NCBI GenBank assembly: GCA_017311185.1
Contig: JAESUZ010005168.1
Location: 248,001-312,000, forward strand
Length of the DNA stretch: 64,000 nt
Origin: Proteles cristata cristata
Taxonomy: Eukaryota > Chordata > Mammalia > Carnivora > Hyaenidae
Reading direction: 5' to 3'
Numbering within the stretch: position 1 is the stretch's first letter; each line of letters starts with the position of its first letter. The notes beneath the pieces were generated by a model. That model saw nothing but the letters and a program-made list of their open reading frames with translations. It did not search any database and had not been told where the DNA came from. Below, piece after piece: positions 1-9,700 of this stretch. A program made the position numbers and the translations under genes.

Positions 1-235
1 TGGCCTGTCACTGTACCCTACAACCTGGTGACCACCAAGCTGTTTCCTGTTAATATGATTTGGCCTTTCCCAGAAAATGATACAAATGGAGTGATAGAGT
101 ATATAGCTTCTTAGCCTGCCTTCTTTCACTCAGCATTTTGCTTTTGAAACTTCCATGTTCTTGAATGTGTCAGTTTATTGCTTTCCATTGTAACACGGTA
201 TTCCATTGTATGCATGTAGCAGTACTTTTTGTTGT
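1..235 (-). mobile_element. Old L1 fragment, ORF2 end/3' region, antisense
   Basis: The sequence reads as the reverse complement of the L1 ORF2-end/3' region. Recognisable phrases are TTTCACTCAGCATTTTG, TTCCATGTTCTTGAATGTGT and ATTCCATTGTATGCATGTA, the usual antisense 'actively decaying L1' wording. It is strongly diverged and runs off the left edge, so the 3' end is not seen. No target-site duplication could be defined. The family is inferred from memory of L1 consensus sequences, not from an alignment. Confidence 0.55.
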
Positions 236-245
236 GGCTTCTCTT

Positions 246-398
246 TTATATGTGTAGCCCTCTGGGGGGACAGATACTGTCCTGTTCCTCTTTATGGTCG
301 TCAGTCTTGACACGGCCCTTGGCATACAGCTCTGGTCCATAGATTTCCATCGTGTGGATGAAGTTGTAAAGGATCATGGTGACGATATGCATTGTCAT
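246..398 (-). other. Short coding-like segment, possible exon remnant or retrocopy fragment
   Basis: The minus strand holds an open frame from an ATG at 398 to a TAA at 246 (50 codons). The reading includes YNFIHTMEIYGPELYAKGR and then KTDDHKEEQDS. About two thirds of the first 42 codons end in G or C, although the surrounding DNA is AT-rich. This is what a mammalian coding exon looks like, and unlike other short frames here. I do not recognise the protein. No convincing splice acceptor lies directly upstream on the minus strand. A weak donor-like ACA/GTATCT occurs near 270. The plus strand is also open across the same stretch, so chance is not excluded. It could be an exon, a truncated retrocopy or noise. 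Confidence 0.25.
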
Positions 399-736
399 CA
401 ATAGTAAAGTAAATGAAAGTTATGCAGATTTTAGGTATTTTCATTTGCCAATTAACCCAATAAAACAAAGAGACATATTTAAAAAAATTATTGAGGACTG
501 GACTATAGGAGCATGTATATTCATGTATGGTCGCCATTGGTGGCATTTATAAATTGGTTTAACTTTGCTGGTCACAAACCCAGAATGCTGTCATCAGAGC
601 TATACATTTTTCTAGGCTTAGAGCTAGTCATTCAATTGGTAGCCATGTATACAAACGAGAAATTTGGGTAAAGATATTCACAGCACCCCTGTCTATAAGG
701 CCCTTATATTTTAAACTATCAAAACATCTCCGAATT

Positions 737-1017
737 AGGAAATATGTAAGCTACCATATGTAAGCACATATAGGAGGATCAGGAGGAACTTAACGGAGGA
801 CCGTGGGGGAGAAGAAGGGGGGAAATGGTGGGGGAAAGGGAGAGAGACAAACCATGAGAGACTCTTGAATGCTGAAAACAAACTGAGGACTGATGGGTGT
901 GGGGGGGAAGGGGGGAGATGGGAATGGAGGAGGGCACTTATGGAGATGAGCACTAGGTGTTGTATGGAAACCAACTTGACAATAAACTATTTTTTAAAAA
1001 AGGAAATATGTAAGCTA
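737..1017 (+). mobile_element. Young L1 3'-end stub with perfect 17-bp TSD
   Basis: This is a severely 5'-truncated L1 insertion consisting only of 3' UTR (754-1000) and a short A-rich tail. The perfect target-site duplication AGGAAATATGTAAGCTA occurs at 737-753 and 1001-1017. The body (GGAGGAACTTAACGGAGGAC, CAAACCATGAGAGACTCTTG, GGTGTTGTATGGAAACCAAC, GACAATAAACTATTTTTTAA) is the reverse complement of the tail seen at 36869-37130. The two are therefore copies of one 3'-UTR subfamily. The unbroken duplication and close match suggest a relatively recent insertion. Confidence 0.9.
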
Positions 1018-1162
1018 GCTACAAAATAACAGCATAAAGAAATACTATATAGGTTAAAAATGAAAATAATATGACCACTGTTATATCCCAACATATGAAA
1101 ATAAGGGAAATCAATATTATTTAAGATCAGTAAGGTTTAGTAATTTTTAAATGTGTAAATAC

Positions 1163-1191
1163 TTCATCTTGTAATTTTAATGTTTATTTAT

Positions 1192-1229
<38 letters not shown>

Positions 1230-1417
1230 CATAGCATGAGCATGGGAGGGGAGCAGAGAGAGAGGGAGACACAGAATCCAAACCAGGCTCCAGGCTATGA
1301 GCTGTCAGCACAGAGCCCAACGCAGGGCTCAAACTCATGAACTGCAAGATCATGACCTGAGCTGAAGTTGGATGCTAACTGACTGAGCCACCCAGGTGCC
1401 CCTTCATCTTGCAATTT
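1163..1417 (-). mobile_element. CAN-SINE (tRNA-Lys-derived), minus, with TSD
   Basis: This is a carnivore SINE in reverse orientation. It starts with a T/GA-rich tail (TTTATTTATTTGAGAGAGAG) and ends with the tRNA-derived head read backwards (GACTGAGCCACCCAGGTGCCCC, ending at 1402). The target-site duplication TTCATCTTGYAATTT is at 1163-1177 and 1403-1417. It lacks the short GCTAGC-type insert found in other copies (the middle reads ATGAGCTGTCAGCACAG). The family is non-coding, transcribed by RNA polymerase III and mobilised by L1. Confidence 0.95.
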
Positions 1418-1459
1418 AAAATATATGTTTATATTCACCTACATATACATGTGTATACA

Positions 1460-1462
<3 letters not shown>

Positions 1463-1501
<39 letters not shown>

Positions 1502-1538
1502 ACACACACACACACATGTGCACGCGCACACACACACA
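1463..1538. repeat. Compound (AT)n(CA)n microsatellite
   Basis: A pure (AT)n run of about 36 bases is followed directly by (CA)n and a short TGTGCACGCGCACACACA stretch. The whole tract alternates purine and pyrimidine. It lies just downstream of the SINE at 1178-1402 but outside its target-site duplication. Confidence 0.95.
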
Positions 1539-2318
1539 TTTTTACCAGCTTACTGGAATAAGCTTACTGGAATATTATTACTAAAATGAGACCAAAAATT
1601 CTCACTGTGGCAGTGACAATTCTGATGTTAATGTAGATAGCTATGTTGGTACAAAAGAACATTTGGAACACAAACCACACCATCTGATATTGTGGTGAAG
1701 GCAGTGACTATCTGTATAAAATCAAAAGAACATGGAGTTAACTTTACAGATTTTTCAAGTAGCCTTCTTATCTGCTTACTACCTCTTTTCTCATATATGT
1801 GTTTACCTCAGTTACTGGACATTTTGCCTGGAATGGTTTAAGCAAATTAAATATGGATTTTAATGAAAAATAAACAAATAAGACAATGGGGTCCACGTAG
1901 TATACTTGGAAAGGTGTGACGCTTGCTTGAATATTTATTTACTCTATGATTCTAGGTCCTTCGTCCTTGGAAAACTCTGCTAGTTTTGTGAATGCCATTC
2001 ATATTTCCTCTAATTGGAAAGCAGTGAAATGATACTACCTAAGAATATTCATGCTAATGACACAGTCTGTATGAGTGTAAAGCTAAAATGCTTGATGATC
2101 TAGCTCTATCCTTTTTACTCTAGTTATTTCAAAACATGTTTCAAACGTTTTAAAGAGATTTCTGTCCATTATGGTATATAGTCCGTTTTGACTGTCATTG
2201 ATTAGCCACCAGATACATCGTTTGTTTTGGTGATTATTTCTTTTGTAACACACCCTTGTATGGAGCTAGTAGGAATCTTACAAATCCTTCTCCTAATAGG
2301 TGAAAAACCTAATGTATT
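1539..2318. other. Unassigned non-coding sequence
   Basis: There is no open frame of note, no recognisable repeat and no RNA gene. It is AT-rich and looks like ordinary ancient intergenic or intronic DNA. Confidence 0.6.
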
Positions 2319-2443
2319 AAGAATCGCCTGTTTCATTCTGTGACTCCCTCTCTCTCTGACCCTCCCCTGCTCACGATGTCTCTCTCTCTCCTAGAAATAA
2401 ATAAAAAAACATTAAAAAAAAAAAAAAGAATCACTTGTCCAAC
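2319..2443 (+). mobile_element. 5'-truncated CAN-SINE tail, plus
   Basis: Only the 3' part of a CAN-SINE is present: CTGTGACTCCCTCTCTCTCT, GACCCTCCCCTGCTCACG, CTCTCTCCTAGAAATAAATA and a poly(A). Near-matching duplications AAGAATCGCCTGT (2319-2331) and AAGAATCACTTGT bracket it, so it inserted already truncated rather than being deleted later. The tail is of the AGAAATAAATA type. Confidence 0.85.
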
Positions 2444-3057
2444 ATAAAAGGGGGAGCCCTGGATTAAGGAGAAAGCACATCTTTGGTCTTAAAAGTCCTG
2501 CTTGGCTCTCGGTTGGGCAGGTTGCACTCTACCTCCCTGTCAGTGAACACCCCGGTTCCTTGCCCGATGGAAGTACAATGAACAGCCGGTAAGTGTTACA
2601 TGATAGTGAATGCAGAAAGATGCTCAGTGTCGCACGATTCACAGAAGCTTGGGTTTGTGAACACTGGGTGGAATGACAGCACAGCCTAAAGAACCTTTAA
2701 TGGGCAGCATCTTAGTGCTGGTGAATTTAGGGAGTCAGGGAGAATTTAAGGTCTAAGAACAGAGGTACTCACCCAAGGAGTTCAAAGTTGATGTTGAGAG
2801 TGCTATACACACACGCCTCAACAGTCAGTTTTGACAACAACGCACCGAAAAGTGGAAATGACACACGTTCATTTAGTAGAAACAGTGAGAAGGAGTGCAG
2901 AGTAAGGACTGTCCAGGGCAGATTCACTTAAGAAGATGTCCTGAAATAAACATGATTCCTAATATCCAACAGAGCAGATGAGGTAGACTATTTCAGGATG
3001 AAGAAAAGTATGTAGAGAGGAAGGGAGAGTACCTTTTTTTTTTTTTTAATTTTCTTT
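2444..3057. other. Unassigned non-coding sequence
   Basis: No gene or named repeat is seen. It ends in a T-run at about 3033-3049, which may be the tail of an unrecognisable old insertion. Confidence 0.5.
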
Positions 3058-3960
3058 ATTGAGAGCATATTATATATCAGAGACTATGGATAGGCTCAGG
3101 GGACAGAAGTAGCTGAAAGAACTTGATGAAAGATTGGTCCTGTTCTGAAGGAGGTTTCAAGCTACTGGGTTGTATAGACAAGAAGCAGGCGATTATAGGC
3201 CAGCGAGAGAATGCTCAGTAGGGTAAGCAGAGCGTGCTACCCAGTCAGTTTTCAGAAGAGAGTTAATAGAGAGATCATCCAGGGGACATTGACATCTATG
3301 TTGAGACTTCAAGGAAGGAGGGGTATGATCTGGGTGGGGTAGGCCGTGCCCACATGTGAAAGAGTTGGATACATGGTTCATCTTCATTCCCTTGGCGGAT
3401 GTAAATAGGGAACCAATAAGATCATCACTGGATTGAAACGGATTGATAGGACCTGGTTTGTGTCTTGAAGGGATTATTCAGGTTACAGAATGGACAATGA
3501 GTTGAAGGGACACAAACATGATCATGGGGAGCACAGTTAGAAGACTGTGGCGGTAATGTAAAGCCTTCGGAGAGCTAATCTGGACATGCGGATTCATGGA
3601 AGCCTATGAATGGATGGGATGGGAAGGAGACAGATTTAGCAGGAATTAACTGGGAAGGCTTGAGGAAGGGTGAGGACAAGAATGACTTCTCAGTTTTTGG
3701 TTTTGGCTACCGTGTGGATGGCTGGGCATGTCTTGACATGGAGAGCAGAAAGAGTTGCCATTTTCAGAATGGGAAATATGAGAGGGAAGAGATGACAAGC
3801 CAGGTTTGGTGTTCTTCATTGTGAGATTCCTATGAGACATCCAAATGGAATGGTCTCAGAGGAAGTTGGCAATGACGAAATGGTAAAGATCTGGACTTCA
3901 GCAAATGGCATGTGGGTCAGAGGGCTGCAAGAATAATACTGGAAGATGGCAGACATATAG
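3058..3960 (-). mobile_element. L2 LINE fossil (RT C-terminal part to 3' end), antisense
   Basis: The segment follows the antisense reading of the ancient mammalian L2 LINE. It opens with the 3'-end phrase TTTATTGAGAGCATATTATA and passes through the C-terminal body to GACATCCAAATGGAATGG near 3837. On the minus strand a decayed frame (3646-3840) still begins MSHRNLTMKNTKPGL. This corresponds to the L2 reverse-transcriptase segment that in less decayed copies reads approximately MSNRHLKLNMSKTEL. Stops and frame breaks are frequent, so it has no coding capacity. Three more copies of the same family occur at 6360, 33215 and 60050. Confidence 0.65.
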
Positions 3961-4275
3961 AGCCTGATTATAGATTCAGGGATCTGTGTATACTGATGTA
4001 GGGTGCCAGGAACTGCGAAGAGGACAGATTGGCATTTTTGGAGTACTGATTTATATTTATCCCTAAGAATCAGACCTTTAATGGTGTATTAATCAGAAAA
4101 GTTTAGGAAGAAGTCATGGTGACCACTGGCCTCAAAACTACTGACTAGAACGAGGAAGGCATCTCATTTTGGTGCTGTCGTTTCATTTTACATCAACCAC
4201 TAGCTTCTAGAAATCCTCCAGCTTTCAACTGTAAAATGAGAACAATCTGATCCACAGCACCGTGTAAAGTTGATC
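3961..4275. other. Unassigned non-coding sequence
   Basis: This is the continuation beyond the recognisable L2 debris. I see no gene and no confident repeat. Confidence 0.5.
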
Positions 4276-4304
4276 ACATTATACCTTATTTCAAGTTATT
4301 TTTA

Positions 4305-4529
4305 AAATTTTTTTTCAAAAAATTTTAATATTTATTTTTGAAGGAGAGAGAGAGAGACTGAGTGTGAGTGGGGGTGGGGCAGAGAGAGAGGGAGACACAG
4401 AATCTAAAGCAGGCTCCAGCCTCTGAGCTGTCAGCACAAAGCCTGATGTAGGACTCAAACTCACGAACTGCAAGATCATGACCTGAACCAAAGTTGGACA
4501 CTTAACCGACTGAGCCACCCAGGTGTCCC
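4305..4529 (-). mobile_element. CAN-SINE, minus (left copy of a head-to-tail pair)
   Basis: A reverse-oriented CAN-SINE with an ATATTTATTTTTGAAGG tail, GA-rich section and head GACTGAGCCACCCAGGTGTCCC ending at 4529. No GCTAGC-type insert. The frame [15 protein letters not shown] (minus) is simply the SINE head translated and is not a protein. A second, more decayed copy follows immediately. Confidence 0.9.
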
Positions 4530-4720
4530 ATTGTTTATTTATTTCTGAGACAGCAAGACAGACAAAGCACCAGCAGGGGATGGACAGAGAGAGAAGGAGA
4601 CACAGAATCTGAAGCAGGCTCCAAGTTCTGAGCCAGACATGGGGTTAGAATTTGTCAACCACAAGATCATGACCTGAGCCAAAGTCAGATGCTGAACTGA
4701 CTGAGCCAACCAGGCGCCCC
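4530..4720 (-). mobile_element. CAN-SINE, minus (right, older copy of the pair)
   Basis: It starts TTGTTTATTTATTTCTGAGA and ends with ACTGAGCCAACCAGGCGCCCC at 4720. It is more diverged than its neighbour, so the left copy probably inserted into this copy's T-rich (A-tail) end. An imperfect duplication resembling ATTATACCTTA lies outside the pair, near 4279 and 4722. Confidence 0.85.
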
Positions 4721-4829
4721 ATTACAATATACCTTAAAACTAACAGCAGTGTTGATAATTTTAGGAATTCTTCACTAAATTTGGTATTGGATTTCTAAAC
4801 ATAATGCTTCCTTCACCTAACAATGACCA

Positions 4830-4925
4830 TTCATATTTATAAGGTAATTAACTTTGTACAAACACTTCCAAAGACATCACGTGATTTGGCTCTCACAGTG
4901 ATCTAGTGAAATAGGTAAGAAATCA
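4830..4925 (-). mobile_element. MIR fragment, left half, interrupted by L1
   Basis: AAACACTTCCAAAGACATCA, then CTCACAGTGATCTAGTGAAA and ATAGGTAAG match the antisense 3' half of MIR (the 'tttacatacattatctcatttaatcctcac' region). The MIR resumes at 6131 with CCCATTTGACAGATGAG. The two halves were one element before the L1 between them inserted. Confidence 0.6.
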
Positions 4926-5218
4926 CATGGTGCTCCTCACAAGCTCACTCCTTAATCCTGGCACCTATTTTACTGCCCCCCTCCCCCTCTGGTGACCATT
5001 GGTTTGTTCTCTAGTTAAGAGTCTGTTTCTTGTTGGCTTCTCTCTCTCTCTCTTCCTCTCTCTTTGTTTTGTTTCTTAAATTCCACATATAAATGAAATC
5101 ATATGGTATTTATCTTTCTCCGACTGACCTATTTTGCTTACCATTATAATCTCTAGCTCCAAACATGTCGTTGCAAATAACAAGATTCATTCTTTTTTTT
5201 ATGGCCAAACAATATTCC

Positions 5219-5223
<5 letters not shown>

Positions 5224-5276
<53 letters not shown>
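5224..5276. repeat. (CA)n microsatellite inside L1
   Basis: An uninterrupted AC/CA dinucleotide run of about 53 bases lies within the antisense L1, at a spot where the L1 consensus has an AT/CA-prone stretch (ATTCCATTTT[ACAC...]TTTATATGCACATC). It is probably polymorphic. Confidence 0.98.
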
Positions 5277-5277
<1 letters not shown>

Positions 5278-5576
5278 TTATATGCACATCTTCTTTATCT
5301 ACCCATCTATTGATAGACACACAGCTGTTTCCACATCCTGACTATGATAAATAATGCTGCTATAAGTATAGGGGTGCATGTATCCCTTAGAATTAGTGTT
5401 TTTGTATTTTTTGGGTAAATACCCAGTAGTGCAATTGCTGGATCATAGGGTACTTCTACGCTTAACTTTTTGAGGACTCTGCATACTCTTTTCCAGAGTG
5501 GCTGTGCCAGTTTGCATTCTCGCCAATAGTGCGGGAGGGTTCCCTCTTCTCCACATCCTCACCAGCAGCTCTTTTC

Positions 5577-5789
5577 TTTTTTTTTTTTTAATTTATGTAT
5601 GAGAGAGAGAGAGAGAGAGAGGGAGCAGGGTGGGTCAGAGAGAGAGGGAGATACAGAATCTGAAGGAGGCTCTAGGCTCTGAGCTAGCCATCAGCACAGA
5701 ACCTGATTCTGGGCTCGAACCCACAAACCGTGAGATCATGACCTGAGCTGAAGTTGGACACTTTACCGACTGAGCCACCCAGGCGCCCC
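5577..5789 (-). mobile_element. CAN-SINE, minus, inserted in L1
   Basis: It opens with a T-run and GA-rich tail and ends TGAGCCACCCAGGCGCCCC at 5789. It carries the GCTAGCCATCAG insert-type variant. Together with the flanking L1 it produces a chimeric minus-strand frame at 5635-6003, in which the L1 ORF2 C-terminus runs directly into SINE-encoded residues. Confidence 0.92.
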
Positions 5790-6130
5790 ACCTGTTGTTT
5801 CTTGTGTTGTTAATTTTAGCCATTCTGACAGGTGTGACATGACGTCTCATTGTAGTTTTGGTTTGCATTTCCTTGATGATGAGTGGTGTTGAGCATCTTT
5901 TCATGTGCCTGTTGGCCATCTGTACTTCTTTGGAGAAATGTCTGTTCACATTTTCTGCCCATTTTTCAATTGGATTGTTTGTTTGGTGTTGAGTTGTATA
6001 CATTCTTTACATATTTTGGATACTAACTCTTTATCAGATGTGTCATTTGCAAATATCTTCTCTTATGCTATAGGCTGCCCTTTTAGTTTATTTCCTTTGC
6101 TGTGCAGAAGCTTTTTACTTAAGAGAGTCA

Positions 6131-6255
6131 TTATTATCCTTCCCATTTGACAGATGAGTAAAATGAAGTTGAGAGATGAAATGACTCGTCCAAGCTAGCT
6201 GACCATCTCCTACGTGGCAGATTTGGACATCTATTTCAGGTTTCTGGACTACAGA
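6131..6255 (-). mobile_element. MIR fragment, right half
   Basis: CCTTCCCATTTGACAGATGA, GAGATGAAATGACTCGTCCA and TACGTGGCAGATTTGGACATC correspond to the MIR core read in antisense (the 'ttttacagatgaggaaactgaggc' region). This is the partner of the half at 4830-4925. Confidence 0.65.
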
Positions 6256-6359
6256 TGTGGTTCGTCATCTTACAACTATCACCTGACAGTCCATTGCTCT
6301 CTCTTTGTATTCCAAGCAAATGATTTAACTGCATCAGTTCACCTATTCAAATTAGCTAG

Positions 6360-6840
6360 TATAATCAATATCAACCACACGTTAGGCTGGGCATTTCCTA
6401 AGGCTATGAACAGACATAAAGACAAATACACAACATCTCTGGGAACAGAAAATCTATGTAAGACACAGGAAATAGAAATACCTGGTCAATTAAAGAATGG
6501 TAATAGAGATATAAAGTGAGAGCAATAATCCAAGAGTATACAATACGTGGAGTAGATGATTAGTACCAGAGGGGTTCAGAGAGGAAGTTGTTTGCAAAAT
6601 CTTCACGGAGCAAGCAGTTCTTTTGTTTTGCCAAGAAGAGCATAAAAAAATGAGAGCACCTCAAGCCAGGACTCATGGTGGACAAAGGCAAAGAGGAGGG
6701 AGGGTGAAGACACAGAAGCTGGCGGTAGGCCCAGATGGCTGGAATGGGCGTTTATGCAATGACACCATGTTGAAAATCCTGTAGAGGGCGAGTGGGCCAG
6801 ATGTTGGAGAACTTTGAAATGTCAGTCTAAAGTACCCAGG
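6360..6840 (-). mobile_element. L2 LINE fossil, 3' half, antisense
   Basis: Weak but ordered similarity to the antisense L2 3' region: GGTTCAGAGAGGAAGTTG, TTTGCCAAGAAGAGCAT, AGGGAGGGTGAAGACACAGA, TAGGCCCAGATGGCTGGAAT and GAGGGCGAGTGGGCCAGATG. It follows the same order as the better-preserved copy at 3058. It is heavily decayed and the edges are approximate. Confidence 0.4.
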
Positions 6841-8000
6841 AAAGTTGTGGGGTTTTCTCCTTAATTATTTCATCAGATTAGTTTTAAAAGTAGATAATTA
6901 GTTCAGTAAAAGATTTCTGAAATTCCACTGTACGGATCAATTAATGTGGTCAAAGGGATCACTTTTGTTCATTTTCCTAATCACTGCTTGGGAAAACCCT
7001 CAGGCTCTGGCAGAGAGTGACTGCATTTAAGCAACAAAAGTTTCATGCAGGATTTTTGTGTTATTTTTTAATTGAATTGCTTGGGTTTTCAGAAAGCAAT
7101 TTACTGAGGATCTTTGGAAACTGTTTTATCTCAGAGGAGGCACACTCTTCAAACTTTTCCTGGGACTTTCCTGAAAATTTCTTGGAGGTTCATTCTCTGA
7201 CACTCACTGGGGTCAAGGATTAACACGGTGAAAACAGCAACTTTTTCCAACAAGAGAGAGCCAGTGTCAGAAGCTGACCATAAAGTCAGAAAGTTTAGCA
7301 AGTCTCTGGCAAAGAGTGAAAGATGATTAGCACACCTGGCAATTTAAGTCACTTGTTTAAAACAAACAAACAAACAAACAAACAAACAAACACCAGTACT
7401 TAAGGGAACCACCTCCGAGGCCACTTTTAAATTTTATCAAAACCACTATCAGGAAAAGATGATAAAAATGCTTTATGTTTTCTGATCATACCAGTCTTTA
7501 TTAATGTCTTACAAATTATATAGCCAGTAGATACCTTTGGGTTATCTTCTGGAGATATCAGTGATGTTACAACATTGAGGACGGCTCACCAGAACAGTGA
7601 CAAGACGCTAAAAGCTTCTGAGCTGACATAGGATTAGGTAATGTTCAACATGTGCCAAAACCTTCCATGCTGATGAGCACTTCTGAGCAGTGAACAGGAA
7701 ATGCATTATCTGCACTTTTGCACAGGCTCTGACACATGCATCAGAAAAGACCTTCCACGGGCCCAGAGGAGCGCTATGGCTGGTCCTGCTTCTTTGAAAG
7801 GACAGTGCTTTCCAGTTGGAAAAATGTTTCACTCTAACGAGATGAGACTGAGTCAGGTGCTACTTTACAAGAAAACTGAGCTAAAGTGGCATCTGTATGT
7901 ATAAATGGCCAATCCTTTTGATTCCAGGGAGAGGTCATTTGTGCTGCTAGAGCACATGCAGATTCTTAAGAAGGATGAACTTTGTGAAATTCAAACATCA
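6841..8000. other. Unassigned non-coding sequence
   Basis: No gene is recognised. Open frames on both strands around 7608-7904 overlap each other and have no family resemblance. The only repeat is (AAAC)n at 7359. Confidence 0.55.
7359..7391. repeat. (AAAC)n microsatellite
   Basis: About eight units of AAAC, with no attached SINE or L1 body visible on either side. Confidence 0.95.
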
Positions 8001-8003
8001 GAG

Positions 8004-8185
8004 TTGGAGCACCTGAGTGGCTCAGTCTGTTAAGTATCTGACTCTTGGTTTCAGCTCAGGTCATGATCTCTCAGTTTTTGAGTTTGAGCCCCTTGTGGGG
8101 CTCTGCACTGTCTGCGTGGAGCCTGCTTGGGATTCTCTCTCCACAACCTCTCTTTAAATAAATAAATAAACTTTAAAAAAAAAAG
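8004..8185 (+). mobile_element. Old CAN-SINE, plus
   Basis: The head reads GGAGCACCTGAGTGGCTCAG, TGTTAAGTATCTGACTCTTG, TTTCAGCTCAGGTCATGATC. The 3' body (GAGCCTGCTTGGGATTCTCT) is shorter than in the feliform copies and resembles the older pan-carnivore type. It ends in AAATAAATAAATAAACTTTAAAA. Confidence 0.85.
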
Positions 8186-9290
8186 AGTAGCCATTTTGAG
8201 AGACTGTCCCTTTAAAACACTACTCTCAATTTCTCTTTTAACAAGTCTGGGTCATATAATACAAGATGATAAAAAGATTTTGACTTGAGTTATATAAACT
8301 ATCTTGCAATTATCCCTGGCAAGCAGTAATTCTGAATGAAGACATTTATTTTTTGATATGTCGATAATATAATGGGTCTTTGTTGGCTCTGGGGATAACT
8401 TCTAAGCATATTTTCATGGTATATGACTGAACCATTGTATATAATTCCTGAATTTTGGTGGTTGATTGTGCTTACTCTCAAGACCTCTGTTATTATGCTT
8501 CCAAAGGTAGGGTTATGGCACATAACCTGGACAGTAGATGCTACCCTCCCTCCTCTCCTCCCCCCATCCCCCACCAAGAAATTCACAATAGAGCCAGATT
8601 TCGCTTATGAAGTGTCAGTTTGCAACCTCCAATTCAGTGCTATTCTTAAATGACTTACCTGGACACAATTCTTCAATGGCTGAGATGGGTCAGAAACAAA
8701 GACCCTCCAATTCGTAGGTGGAGACTTTTCCCACTGTACCATGTTCTCTATTTTATTCTACATATTTCTTCCCTACCCAACAGACCGACCATATCACATT
8801 TTCTTTTCCCCTTAGAAAAATGACATCTATCCATGTTCCACATTGCTTTCACTGTGCTTTCATTGTTTTGTGGGAGTTGCCACCACATTTCTGAGGTTGT
8901 ACATAAAAGGTTGAAAGATCTTGGTGCTTGATTTTTAATGAAAATAACGGAGTCCTAAGAGAAATGAAAATAATTATGGGAAAATGCCTTTGCCTGCCGT
9001 CTTCATAATTTTTATTCTAATAATCACCTGACATTAAATCACATGAATGCTTTAATGAAGGAGAGTACAGGCAGGTTAAAAATGGAAATGCCATTTTACT
9101 AATTCCACAGTGAATTTTATTATTATTTTGCTGAATGGAAACTTTTAGTTACCCACTCAACCCTTATTCCCCTGCTTTCCTTCATAAGGATTCTAATTGT
9201 TTATGTGTTTACTCCTCCTTCAGATGACAAAGGAGAAGACGACATTGTTCTCCACTGTGGGAGCAGATCATGCCTGATGTGGGGCCATAT
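8186..9290. other. Unassigned non-coding sequence
   Basis: Nothing gene-like is seen. Short overlapping frames near 8299-8653 lie on opposite strands of the same DNA and show no domain. Confidence 0.5.
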
Positions 9291-9700
9291 GTGCAAGCAT
9301 TCCTCTGGCTTCTTTTAGTCCAGGGGTGGGTCTATGATTGGAATCTACCCAACAGATTGAGGGAAGGGCTTATACTCAGCGCCTGAGGTAGAGCCTCCTC
9401 TCTTCGTCTTACTAGACACAAACAAGGGAGCTCACAGCTCCAATTTCACTGACACCACCTGATGACTATGGGGCTGCCACCCTTAAGATGCAGTGGCTGT
9501 TGAGGATGGTAGGCAGGCAAGAGAAAGAAATTATGTTGACATTCTTGTGGTGTTCATCATACTGTGTCTGGAAGCTTTCACTCTCTGGACTTGCAGTCAT
9601 GTGAAACAATAAGTGTCCTTGTTATTGAAGCCTTTTGTGATGGGGCTTTCTAGTCTCCTGTGCTGGAAATACCATAGCAGATATTCTAGTGGTGCTAGAA
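9290..9700. mobile_element. Possible ancient LTR (MaLR/ERVL-like) fragment
   Basis: The right part (GTCTGGAAGCTTTCACTCTC, GGACTTGCAGTCATGTGAAA, AATAAGTGTCCTTGTTATTG) resembles the 3' end of mammalian MaLR-type LTRs, where 'gaacTGTGAGCCAATAAAT' is followed by a T-rich stretch and 'aagcc'. The left part is less clear. There are no clear termini or duplication, so this is a weak call from pattern memory. Confidence 0.35.

Larger units (their letters stand above)
4926..6130 (-). mobile_element. Carnivore L1 3' portion, antisense, split by a SINE
   Basis: This is an antisense L1 from the 3' UTR (CACCTATTTTACTGCCCCCC) through the ORF2 C-terminal region (TTTTTGGGTAAATACCCAGTAG, ATTTCCTTGATGATGAGTGG) to GTGCAGAAGCTTTTTACTT near 6119. 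On the minus strand the ORF2 C-terminus is readable ([17 protein letters not shown], then [18 protein letters not shown]). A CAN-SINE (about 5577-5789) interrupts it between CCAGCAGCT and ACCTGTTGT, and a (CA)n tract lies inside it. A weak target duplication of the form TAAGARATCA flanks it (4916-4925, 6120-6130). It split a MIR. Confidence 0.85.

Noticed and set aside
4315..4518. Frames reading [15 protein letters not shown] and relatives (also at 10010, 26518, 30753, 33842, 62340)
   Set aside because: They are the same CAN-SINE head translated in a stop-poor phase. The similarity between them reflects the SINE, not a protein family.
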